This document shows positions 46,384 to 57,031 of a stretch of DNA of 64,000 bases, in pieces. The stretch is from Erythroxylum novogranatense (Eukaryota > Streptophyta > Magnoliopsida > Malpighiales > Erythroxylaceae), in contig CM057230.1 of assembly GCA_029891385.1 (NCBI GenBank), positions 14,397,372 through 14,461,371 on the forward strand, in the 5' to 3' direction. The position numbers and the translations under genes are program-made. The notes below the pieces were generated by a model. That model saw only the letters and a list, made by a program, of their open reading frames with translations, was not told where the DNA came from and did not search any database. Numbering within the stretch: position 1 is the stretch's first letter; every line of letters begins with the position of its first letter.

Positions 46384-48251
46384 TGTTAGAGTAGTGCCAC
46401 GAAGGCAATCACCTTTAGCATTTTGTACAAATTTGTATACAGTTTTATGAATAAATAAAGAAAGGCATTTTCATTACGTTGTTGTTCATTATTTATGAAC
46501 CGATATTGATCAATAAGCAAATTAATGAAGTCCATGATATATGACATAGCATGAAGGAAATTATGATGTGATCATACTCGAGATTCCTATCATGTGCAAT
46601 TATGTCGATATCTAAATTATCCTAGTCATAGGATTCTTGAGACTGGACATCGGTAATCCGGAAAGACTAGCACATCTCAAGCTCCTTGATTTGATCAAGC
46701 AGTGGATCTCAGAAACTGTACATATGAGATATTTATGGTTGAGATGTGGATGCTTACTAGAGGTAGTAAGTACATTGGATGACCTGCTATGAGATCATCA
46801 CATGGATGTACTATTCTAATGTCAGTGATAATCTCATCATAGCAATGGTGCAAGTATCCTTAGACTTGAGGTACTCAATGATATCTTGGATACTGATTCT
46901 GTGCTTTGACTCCATTCCTTGTTGCCTTACAGAGGTCGCTCATAGGGTGGTGATTGGGTACAGTTTGAGGTATTCGAAGGTAATTGAGTAGCCAATAGAG
47001 GATTCACCACTTCTGTGATAGCAGAAAATGATACCCATGGCCTCTTGTCAGGGTCATTACTTGGAAATCTCTGATCAGAGTACATATGTCATGAAGAGTG
47101 TCTTCATTGACATATTTAGTAATAAGTAATGAGTCTCAGGACAAGAACTGAAATCATTTGGACTAGATTTGACATAGTTAGTCTAGTAAAGAGTTGACAC
47201 TTTGCCCATACTCGTAAACAAGTGGGGTATAGCATGGTGAAAGGACGAATTGCACGGTAATTGTCTATGGAAAGGTTCGTGATTGGTCCATGATGAATAT
47301 ATGTTTATTCGTCAAACCAATTACTTTCCGGTCAATTGGGGGTCATGATGTGTTGCTAGATACCGCTCATGACTTGCTTAGATTAAGTGTTGATCTAAGT
47401 GGCCAACATAACCGGGAACCTAATGGGTCACACGCATAAGAGTGTCTCGGAGAATTCGTAAAATAGTTTTAGACAAAGTTCCAATATATGGAGAGCAATC
47501 GGATTAAATGGATCCCGATGAGATCGAGATATGTCCTGATGAGATCGCGACATCGATATTGCTGAAAAACGTTTCTGGGGGTTTTTTCCATACCAGGACC
47601 CGGTAGGCAAGGTAGGACCGACCCCGGTGTGACTGGACCACTTCAGCATTCATTTATATATAAAAAAAAATTAATTAATTAAAGAATTAATTAATATATA
47701 TATATATATGTTGAAACGTGGAAAGGAGAGGAGAGGACTTGTCATCTTAACTTTATATATATATATATATATATAAAGGCAACGTGGATGCTTCATGACC
47801 ATTAGCTATTTATGTGTCTTTAAAGAGTTCAAAGACACATGGCTAAATGTGGAGAAAGATGGTGATCATCGTTGGTTTATAATGAGAAAAACGATGGATG
47901 AAACATATTAGGTTTTAGAAAAAGTTTCTAAAAGATAAGCCTTCTTCTTCAAAGCTTCATCTCATCTTTCAAGTTCTCTCCTTCTTTTCATCGTGATTCC
48001 AAGCTCTCTAAGGACAAAGGTAAGAGCTAGCACTCTTTAATTTGTTCTAGCTATTCCCGGGTCAAAGGGTTTGTCCCGGTTAGGTTCTCCGATCTCTGCG
48101 TGGATATCGTTAGAGACGGTCTCCTTTGGTCGTTTTGGTTTGACTTTGTTATATAGTCACATGGATCCTGGCTTTCGGGAAGGTCTCGGAACAAAAAAAA
48201 TTTGTTTTCCGCACCATGGGCATGTGATGCTCACACCGGAATTTTCCTACA
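46384..48251 (+). repeat. Copia 2 3' LTR, 1868 bp
   Basis: Matches 38564-40406 along its length. The main length difference is an extra TTAATTAA/(AT)n stretch at about 47665-47712. TATATAAAGGC near 47771 is the probable TATA box. It ends TTTTCCTACA, followed by the TSD GCTAC. Confidence 0.95.
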
Positions 48252-48885
48252 GCTACTTCGTGTTTTAAAAGGACACAAAAGAGCAATCGGTTGGGCCATA
48301 GCAATATCAAGGGAATAAGCCCACTTTTTTGTCAACACAAGATCATACTAGAAGAAGAGTTCAAGCCTAGTGTGCAACCACAAAGGCGATTGAACCCGAA
48401 CATGAAGGAAGTGGTGAAGAAGGAAATCGTGAAGTGGCTTGATGCTGGTATTATTTACCCTATATCGGATAGTTATTGGGTAAGTCCGGTGCAATGTGTA
48501 CCCAAAAAGGGAGGAATGACGGTGGTGACAAACGAGAAGAATGAACTCATCCCAACAAGAACCATTACCAGATGGAGGATTTGCATGGACTACAGAAAGC
48601 TGAACAAAGCAACAAAGAAAGATCACTTTCCACTACCCTTCATTGATCAAATGCTTGATCGATTGGTTGGTAAGGTATATTATTGCTTTTTGGATGGCTA
48701 TGCAAGTTATAACCAAGTCCCAATTGCGGTGGAAGATCAAGAGAAAACTACATTTACATGCCCTTATGGAACTTTTGCTTTCCGACGAATGCCATTTGGA
48801 CTATGTAACGCACCAGCCACATTTCAAAGATGTATGATGGCCATCTTTTCAGACATGGTTGAGAACGGGTTAGAAGTGTTAAAAA
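48252..48885 (+). pseudogene. pol: Athila reverse transcriptase, N-terminal half
   Basis: It resumes the Athila frame after copia 2 (48252-48256 is the duplicated GCTAC). Visible RT blocks are PQRRLNPNMKEVVKKEI, DAGIIYPISDS, VPKKGGMTVV, WRICMDYRKLNKATKKDHFP, GYASYNQVPI and RRMPFGLCNAPATFQRCM. The sequence leaves Athila at about 48880, right before the catalytic FMDD box is due, and joins AT-rich DNA. RNase H, integrase and 3' LTR of Athila are not in the window. No internal stop occurs over 200 codons here, in contrast to its gag. Confidence 0.94.
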
Positions 48886-49940
48886 TTAAAAATTAAGGAA
48901 ATGTATGTATTTGTTATAAATGGATAAAATATATAAACTAAATACAAATATTATAATATGTAAGTAAAAAGTAAAAATATATATATAGTGGATCACAGGT
49001 GTGGAAATAAATTAAAATAAATGAATATTATGTAATTTACAATTTTGTGATAAAATCATAAATATTTAAATTTTGAAATGTATAATAATAAAAGAATTAG
49101 GATAGAATTATTTAAAATATACAAGTTAGAATATTAAAATGGATTAGTAAAAATTTGGAATGAAAAATAAAAATGTTCAATTTTTGTTATGAATTAAATA
49201 TTTTAATTAATTAATATAAAAAGTTACATGTTATGAGATTTATTGCATAAATGAATATTGTGTAATTTAAAATGTTATGATAAAATTATAAATATTTAAA
49301 TTTTGGAATGAAAATAAAAATTTAGGAAATGTATGTAAATACAAATATTATAATGTATAAGTACAAATAAAAAGAATATCATAAGCCACTCCTGTGGCTA
49401 AAACAAATGTTAAATTTTGTTATGAATTAAATATTTTAGTTAAAACAAATGTTAAATTTTGTTGTTATCAATTAAACATTTCAGTTAATTAAGATAACGA
49501 AAAAATCCACGATTGTAACATGTCATATTATTTAATATATAAATGAATATTCTGTAATTTAAAATTTTGTCATAAAATTATAAATATTTAAAATTTGAAA
49601 TGTGTATTAAGAAAGGAATTATGATAGAATTATTAAAATATATAAGTTAGAATATTAAAATTAGTTAGAAAAATTAGTTAGTAAAATTTTGGAATGAAAA
49701 TAAAAATTAGGAAATATATAGTGTAATGTATTTGTTATAAATGGATAAAATATACAAAGTAAATACAAATATTATACTATCTAATTAAAAATAAAAATTA
49801 TATCATTATTCACTTATTAATTTTGTAATCAATTAAATAATTTAGTTAATTAAAATAAGGTAAAAAGTTATTTTGTGAAAAATTATAAATATTTAAATTT
49901 TGAAATGTATAATAAGAGAGGAATTAACAAGGTTAAAATT
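48886..49940. repeat. AT-rich degenerate repeat array
   Basis: No gene. A degenerate unit of roughly 300-400 bp recurs. One anchor is ATAAATATTTAAATTTTGAA, at about 49050, 49285, 49575 and 49880 (and again near 51800 and 52060). Another is TTTGTTATAAATGGATAAAA, at about 48912 and 49730 (and 51918). The first 250 bp (48884-49136) match 51887-52135 closely. Confidence 0.8.
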
Positions 49941-50760
49941 TGTTAATGTAATGGAATTATTAAAGATATGTAAGTATTTGTTGAGTGAAATATGTTTTGA
50001 TGATAGTTAAGAGTTAAATGATTATAAAATGAGGATGTGTAATGTTAATGAAAAACTTAGGTATGTTCATCTCTTGCTTTTAGACATATGATGATGATCA
50101 ATATTTCATAAGTTGTTGTTGAGATTATTTGAGTTAGAATGATCATTAATGATGGTGTAGGAAAAAGTGCAAAAGAATTTGATAGATAATGAGTTTTATG
50201 TTTTGTTTTCTTCGTGTATCATCGTGGAGCTTTTCGAGTATTATAGAGATGATTAAAATGAGTTTAATGTTAATAAAAGGAAAGGAAGTAATGTGGTGTC
50301 TTGAAATGGAAAGAATTAAGGTAATAATTAGAAGTGAAATGAAAGTGAAAATGAAGTAAAAAGTTGATGATGCGTGAGTAAAGAAACACTAGGTAGTGCA
50401 GAAAAGCCATCAGGTAGTGTATAGAGAAGATATCAGGTAGTGCACAATCATGGAGAGGAAATATTAGTTAGTGCACGATTGTGACGGTGAAGGTGCGATG
50501 CCTTTTGACAATTTTAAACATCCTTCACTTTTTAAACCATAACTTTTTCTCCGAACTTCTGATTGATTGAAAATTTGAACTACAAGCTCCTCACATATTG
50601 TCCTTCCTCTCTAGTAGAATTCATTATCATCTTCATTCACTAGGAAAAGATTTATAAATGGTTGATCTCATCTGATGTACGATACCATACCACCACTCAT
50701 CATTAGCCTTCGTGTCAACTGTTGCTACTACAGGCTCAATTATAATGTTCCCAAAGTGCT
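49941..50760. other. LTR-like non-coding fragment with AGGTAGTGCA repeats
   Basis: No gene. Wording resembles the long LTRs of the window: AAAACTTAGGTATGTTCATCTC, then four AGGTAGTGCA-like motifs (about 50390-50480), then CCATAACTTTTTCTCCGAA and CTACAAGCTCC. I see no LTR ends or TSD, so it is a fragment of unknown parentage. Confidence 0.45.
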
Positions 50761-51770
50761 ATTCTGACATAGTGGGGTTCATCCTCGGACATATATCAGT
50801 AGTTAATTGATGGCATATTATATCAGCTTATTTGACTAGTACATAATATTAGCTGTTTATTAAAGATATTTAGTAAATTTAATTATTTAATATTAGATAT
50901 TTATGTAAAATGACTTATAAGGGTATGACTTAAAAATGATAATGACATGAATATTATATTTTAATACTTCTTTGAATAATTTCATAAGAATTTAAATTTT
51001 AGATATTTAATTTTACAAAATTAAGTTAATAAATCCATTAAAATATATAACAAATAATAATGATGATGATGATGATGAATAGTACTTTTTTCTCCTTTCT
51101 CGATCTTAAATTAATGATAGATATTTAAACATAGGCCTAAAATTAATAATTATTGCAAAAAATAAAGTTTCATTAATAATTACATATGCAACTTATAACA
51201 TTGGGAAGAGGCAACAAAGAAAAAAAGTGTGTTTTTGGTTCTTTTTGGTCTTAGAATCTAAGAGAGAAGCAAAGATACTCATTTAAGTTTACAAAGATTT
51301 AAGATTAATAAATTCACACTGGCTATATGCACTACTTTGGTCCACTTTGTTACTGTCATTAGGTTTTGGAGAGAGCACAATTTGTCATTTATAATAAGTT
51401 GAAGCAAATCGCTACTCCTCCTAAATTTTTTAAAAATTAACTGATTGGATTCAACCAGCTAACCTAATCAGTTAATTACCATATAATAAAAGCAGCTGGT
51501 CAATAAGGTCAATAAGTCAAATTTATTTAATCAATTATTTTTAACTAATCAGTCAATAACCAAAGGGGCAATATTGTTTGTTCTTTTATTTAACATTACC
51601 GTAGCCTGCCATCCTTGATCTTGCATGCCCTACTTGCATATTACCTATAACTATACATCATAAAGTAACTTACCATCAATTGACCTTTTAGAAACAATCC
51701 AATCAAGTAACTTACCATCAATTGACCTTTTAGAAAATTACTAGGAGACAGATATCCCACTTAATTTAAT
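50761..51770. other. AT-rich non-coding stretch
   Basis: No gene or element recognised. It holds a (TGA)6 microsatellite at 51061-51078 and a 42-bp tandem duplication at 51663-51736 (unit starts AAGTAACTTACCATCAATTG). Confidence 0.7.
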
Positions 51771-52140
51771 TCTACGATTAAATTTTGTAATAAAATTATA
51801 AATATTTAAATTTTGAAATATATACTTTTATATAAGTTAGAATATTAGAAATGAATAATAAAGTTTAGTTAGCAAAATTTAGAATGAAAAATTAAAAATT
51901 AAGGAAATATATGTATTTGTTATAAATGGATAAAATATATAAACTATACAAATATTATAATATGTAAGTAAAAATAAAAACATATATAGTCGGTCACATT
52001 TGTGAAAATAAGTTAAAAATAAATTAATATTATGTAATTTAAACTTTTTGATAAAATCATCAATATTTAAATTTTGAAATGTATAATAAGAAAAGAATTA
52101 GGATAGAATTATTTAAAATATATAAGTTAGAATATTAATA
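51771..52140. repeat. Second copy of the AT-rich repeat unit
   Basis: 51887-52135 matches 48884-49136 over about 250 bp with few differences, e.g. both have TATAAATGGATAAAATATAT and ATTAGGATAGAATTATTTAA. The upstream part 51775-51885 is another partial unit. Confidence 0.85.
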
Positions 52141-52267
52141 CAATTCACGTGTATGGTACTATTCATACATACACATATGGTACTATTCACATATGCGAAA
52201 CTATTCATACGTATGGGTACTATTTACGTTAAATAGTGAGAGCTAAATTCTACTCGTGATAGAAGCA
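52141..52267 (+). repeat. GGTACTATTCA repeats and degenerate primer site before copia 3
   Basis: Four variants of GGTACTATTCATA lie within 52150-52220. AGTGAGAGCTAAATTC at about 52226 resembles a worn Met-type primer site (GGTATCAGAGC plus the common TAAATTC). A 5' LTR for copia 3 is not recognisable. Confidence 0.45.
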
Positions 52268-53155
52268 ATGACAGCAAAATTCGAGATTGAGAAGATCAAT
52301 GAGAGTAATTTCTCATTGTAGAAGTTAAAGATAAAGATAATCTTGAGGAAAAATAATTGTCTAACAGCCATTATTAAACGACCAACTGGAGTCACAGATG
52401 AAAAATGGAACAAGATGGATGAGAATGTTGTAGCTAATCTTCCCCTAGCTTTAGTTGATGGAATATTATCCAGCATAGAGGAAAAGAAGGCTACGAAAGA
52501 AATATGGGATCATCTTATAAAATTGTACGAGGCCAAATCACTCCATAACAAAATTTTTCTGAAGAAAAAACTATACACTTTACGCATGGAGGAATCCATT
52601 TCGATGATGAAGCACTTAAATACTTTAAATACTCTATTTTTCTAACTCACATTATCGGGACATACAATAGAGATAAACGAACGTTTGGAACTTTTACTCC
52701 AAAGTCTACTAGATTCTTATGATCAACTCATCATCAATTTAACAAACATCACAGATACTCTAGTCTTTGACAATATTGCAACTACTATTCTAGAACAAGA
52801 GAGTCGGCGAAAAAGTAAGGAAGATAGGCTGACAAATTTGCAACAAGTAGAGGCCTTAGAGGTGATGAGAGGAAGATCAATAGAATGTGACCCAAGTGGG
52901 AGTCATAGTCATGGTAGATTAAAATCTAAGAGCAAGAAGAATTTCAAGTTCTACAATTGAAGAAGGATTGTTGGAATTTAAATAAGAAAAATGCTATTCC
53001 TCAAGGAAATGTGGCAAATACTTTAAATGATGGAGGTGCAATGGTCTGTGAAGCAGCAACGACTATTAAAGGTAAGAGAAGATTTGTTGATGTATGGCTT
53101 CTCGATTCAACAACTACTTTTCATATGACCTCTCGAAGAGAATGGTTTCATTGAT
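52268..53155 (+). pseudogene. gag: Copia 3 gag and protease start (Tork/Tnt1-like)
   Basis: ATG 52268 starts MTAKFEIEKINESNFSL, the usual Tork gag opening; a TAG at about 52319 stands where the family has Trp. The frame continues through KLKIKIILRKNNCL and ATKEIWDHLIKLYEAKSL to a stop near 52643, then SLLDSYDQLIINLTNITD. A worn zinc knuckle (FKFYN-stop-KKDCWNLNK) at about 52945-52980 has lost its pattern through a stop and a frame change. The protease site at about 53100 reads LDSTTTFHMTSR, where LDSGATFHM is normal; Gly, needed in the active-site loop, is replaced. Non-functional. Confidence 0.85.
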
Positions 53156-54639
53156 ATGAATCTGTCTCTGGGGGATTTGTGTATAGCTATAATGATCAAG
53201 CTTTGAAGATTGTTGGTATAGGCACCATCAAGTTAAAGATGTATGATAGGATAACTCAGACTATTGAAAAAGTGCAACATGTGAAGGGCCTGAAGAAGAA
53301 TTTGTTGTCCGTAGAACAACTGGATGATCTCAGTTTCAAATTTGAGATTTAAAATAAGATCATGAAAGTGATTAAAGGAGTGCTATTATTTATGAAAGCA
53401 GAGAAGATTGTTGCAAATCTGTACATGCTGAAGGGAGTAACTTTGTAAGAAAGAGAGGCATCCACTATGGTGACTAGTCCAAACAACAAATTTGCAATAA
53501 CGTGACATAAAAAGCTTGGACATGTGTCAGAACAAGGAATGAAGATACTTGCAGAGAAGAATCTACTTCCAGGTTTCACAAAGGTATCACTACCCTTCTG
53601 TGAGCATTGAATTGTGAGTAAGCAACATTGATTGAAGTTCAACATATCAAAGTTTAGAAGCAAAAAATTCTAGAATTGATTCACTCTGATGTATGGCAAG
53701 CACCAGTTACGTCCCTAGGAGGAGTAAATTTCTTTGTATCATTCATTGATGATTATTCAAGGAGATGTTGGGTGTTTCCTATCAAGAGGAAGGAAAATGT
53801 GTTTCCAACATTCAAATTTTACAAAGTACGGGTGAAACTCGAATATGGTAAGAAGACCAAGTGTTTGTACTCAGATAATAGAAGTGAATATATTGGGAAA
53901 GAATTTGACAAATTCTACAAGCAATAAGGCATCAAAAAGCAATTCATGACGACATACACTTCTCAACAAAATGGAGTAACAAAGTAGATAAATAGAACTT
54001 TATTGGAAAGAGCAAGAGAAATGTTGAGAATTGCAAGGTTAGATAAGAAATTCTGGGCAGAAGCAGTTAATACTACCTGTTATGTGGTGAATCAAGCTCC
54101 ATCAACTGCAATTGAGTTAAAGACATCGATGAAAATGTGGACTGATAAACCAGTGGATTATTCCAACCTCCATATATTTAGAAGTCCTGCCTATGTGATA
54201 TTCAATGCCTAAGAAACTATAAAGTTGGATCCAAAATCTAAAAGATACATTTTCTTAGGGTATACTGAAGGTGTGAAAGGGTATCGTCTGTGTGATCCCA
54301 CTGTCTACAAGATTGTTATCAGCAGGGATGTTATCTTTATGAAAGATAAGGATCCAGAGCAAGCAGAAAATGTTGGCATTATACAAAAGAATCCAGAAAC
54401 TAAAATAGTATAAGTGGATAGGGAAGTTGATCAAAATGATTATTCTAAAGCTACACTAGAGCATGGGGAGTAAAAACCAGTTGAATATGATGTTCCAAAT
54501 ACTCGGAGACCAACTCATATAAAAAGAGGACCGAGTTGGCACTCAGATTATATTATACAAAGCAATATTGCATATTGTCTTTTAACTGAGGAATGAGAGC
54601 CATCAACTTTTTAAGAAGCAATGAATAGCTCGAATGCAT
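53156..54639 (+). pseudogene. pol: Copia 3 GAG-pre-integrase and integrase
   Basis: The GAG-pre-integrase part (VKGLKKNLLSVEQLDDL, HKLGHVSEQGMKIL) spans about 53270-53640 with several stops. The integrase core begins near 53664: HSDVW, FIDDYSRRCWV, then YSDNRSEY where SDNGGEY is usual. The third catalytic residue is lost: the sequence reads GVTK-stop-INRTLL instead of GVxERxNRTLL. Downstream blocks are ARLDKKFWAEAVNT, KMWTDKPVDYSNL, FLGYTEGVKGYRL and SRDVIF. The linker continues to EAMNSSNA, where the solo LTR begins at 54640. Confidence 0.87.
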
Positions 54640-55138
54640 TGTAACATCCCATTACCGATGGGAAAGGTAAAATAGTAATTTGGAATAGTTTATGAGTGTT
54701 TAGAATTGTCTTAATATGTTCATGCATATACATACAAGTGAATAGTAAATTTTGCACATATAAATGACTGTACATGCATTCATGACTTTTCCCGGTATAT
54801 TTGGTCATAAATGTGATTGGTATGAAAAATATGATTTGTGTGTATGAAAAAAAATTAATTAATTGGAGAGGGTTATTGAGGTTTTAGAATTTTTAGTGAA
54901 TTTTAAAATTTTCTGAAAAATTTCGGGAAAATTTTTCGGACTAGGAAAAATGCCAAGGAGCAAAATGATGGTTTACCGGTAGTAGAAACTATTGCCCAAT
55001 GGCATTGGAAATTTTGATAAATGACCTTCGGATTTATTGACAAGTGGTATTAAAAATTAAGAGACTATTGGCTTAGAAATTTGAGATAAAATAGACTAGT
55101 TATTTTAGAGACCAAATGGAGCCTTGGGAGAGTGACAT

Positions 55139-55166
55139 GTGGCAAGTGATATGTGTCACTTGCCAC
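55139..55166. promoter_or_regulatory. 11-bp inverted repeat before the leader of the 4.3-kb LTR
   Basis: GTGGCAAGTGA, six bases, TCACTTGCCAC. The relative at 62548 has the same stem sequence (63176-63199) just upstream of its TATA box. Confidence 0.85.
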
Positions 55167-56107
55167 ACCACTTATATGTCACGAAATTCATTAAGTGAAA
55201 GACCATCTTTTGGGTCTTTCACTTGCTAAACACGATTCAAGCTTCCTTCATCTCCTTTTTCTTCATTTCTTCGTTCATTCTCTCCTTCTCATGACACTTT
55301 TTTCTTCAAAGCTTCAAAGTTGAACCTTTCCTTCTTCCATCACTACCCACTTAAATACCTTGCTACTTTCTTCTTGATGCTAATGGAATGCAACCTATTC
55401 CACCTTACTAAGGTGAAGATAGTGTTTGTGGAGGAGCTAGAGTTTCTTGGTGTTTTGAAGGAGCTTAGAAGCTAAATCAAGTAAGTATCTTGTTAATATC
55501 ATGGGTTTTGGTTAAATGAAACAATTGTGATGATAGTTTAGAGGCTAATTGCATGAGATGGGATTTTGGGGTATATGGGTGTCGTGTATAGTGATGGGTG
55601 TGTAAATTTGAGTTATTGATGAGTGATGTTTTATAGAAATATTATAGAGGTTGAATGAACTTGATAAAGAGTTTGTATATGTTAGAATAAAGGGTAAATT
55701 GAGTTTAGATGACTTAATTATGTGAATTGTATGTGTGGGTCATGATTGATGAAAAACCTAGGTAAAGTTCTTTCTTTTGTTTATGTATGATGATTAATGA
55801 TATATATATATAATGTGTTATAGAGAGATTTTGGAAGTTAGACTTTGTCTATAATGAGGTATAGGATGAGTAGTGGTTAATTGTTAGAAACTAGAAAATT
55901 TTGGATTTTTACATGTTTCAATATATTTGCCATAACTTTTTATCTGGTTGAGCAATTGAGATGAGATTTAGCTTGAATTAAACTTGAGGAGTTTGGCTAC
56001 ATTTTTTGTGAAGGAGGTGCTATCCAATTTTGGCTTAAAGAGTTCTAAATTTTGACTTGAATGTAGCATTGTGTGTAGGGATGAGCAGTAATTCGAGAAT
56101 GGCATAT

Positions 56108-57031
56108 TTTTTATCTGAAACTTTGGAAATTTTTCTGGGTTGATTTAGGCATATTTTGCTAGATTGGTCTTCATTAAAGTTGTAGCGTTTCTTGTTACCT
56201 TTCTATCGCCACTAAGTATGACATTTTTTTATTTTGAAGTTGAAAGTTATAACTTGTTAATTTTCAGATGGTATTTCAAAGTATTAATGTGCTTTGTGTG
56301 TGAAATGTCTCTAAGCATGGGTTTTGTGGTTACTGTACTTTGAAACCAATTCTAGACTGTTATGATTTAAATTAGCTCAAGTGGTCTTATGGAAAGTTGT
56401 AGAGGAATGTCTTACCTTTGTAATTATGTATAATATGCTATTTTTGGATGTAAGAATTGTAAGTTATGGATTTTTAAAGTATGGATATGGTTTAGGTGAT
56501 ATCTTTATTTAACAATCTTTAACAGGGTAACCACAATCATGTGAGAAATTGACCTAGTTAGAAGTGGAACTTGCTTCTAAGTCCTCCATGAGAGTTGTAG
56601 CATGTTTTCTGATCTTTTCATTGATAGAAAGCATGGAATTTTTGGACAATAGGATAGGAAGTTATGAGTTTGAGAAGATTGTGGTACTGTTAGGATGACA
56701 TGTGCAGGGCAGAAACTTTGATTGAGATTTTGACCTATTTAGAGGTTGAATTTGCTTTCAAATTGTTCATCAAAGTTGTATAATATGTTCTGATCTTTCT
56801 TTTGATATAAATCTTGGAATTTTTGGCAAAGGGAATGGGAAGATATGATTTTGGAAGAATGTTGTATTGCTTTGGAAAATTGTGATTAGGCAGAAACTTT
56901 GATTGAATTTTTGACATCCTTAGGGATGAAATTGGTTTGTGAGTCCTTGAAGGAACTTATAGGGTTTTTTGTGATCTTTCTAATGATACCAAATTTGTCA
57001 CATTTGGACACTTGTGTGAAAAGTTAGGTTT
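56108..57031 (+). repeat. Five or so degenerate phrase repeats, 120-185 bp period
   Basis: Units at about 56108, 56350, 56543, 56708 and 56892. Each reads in order: AAACTTTGA-like opening, CATCAAAGTTGTAG-like middle, a TGATCTTTC(T)ATTGAT-like part, an AATTTTTGGA-like part and a closing AAGTTATGA. Identity between units is moderate, so they are old duplications. Other LTR families in the window hold the same phrase. Confidence 0.8.

Larger units (their letters stand above)
38564..48251 (+). mobile_element. Complete Angela/BARE-like copia element (copia 2), 9.7 kb
   Basis: Bordered by the TSD GCTAC at 38559-38563 and 48252-48256, inside Athila pol. Order: 5' LTR, Met-type primer site, 2-kb leader with two families of palindromic repeats, decayed gag, integrase, RT and RNase H, polypurine tract, 3' LTR. 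LTR length (about 1.85 kb), the long leader and integrase/RT wording close to BARE-type elements support Angela assignment by inference. Gag, the gag-integrase interval and the RNase H end are full of short indels, while integrase and RT are well kept. Confidence 0.95.
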
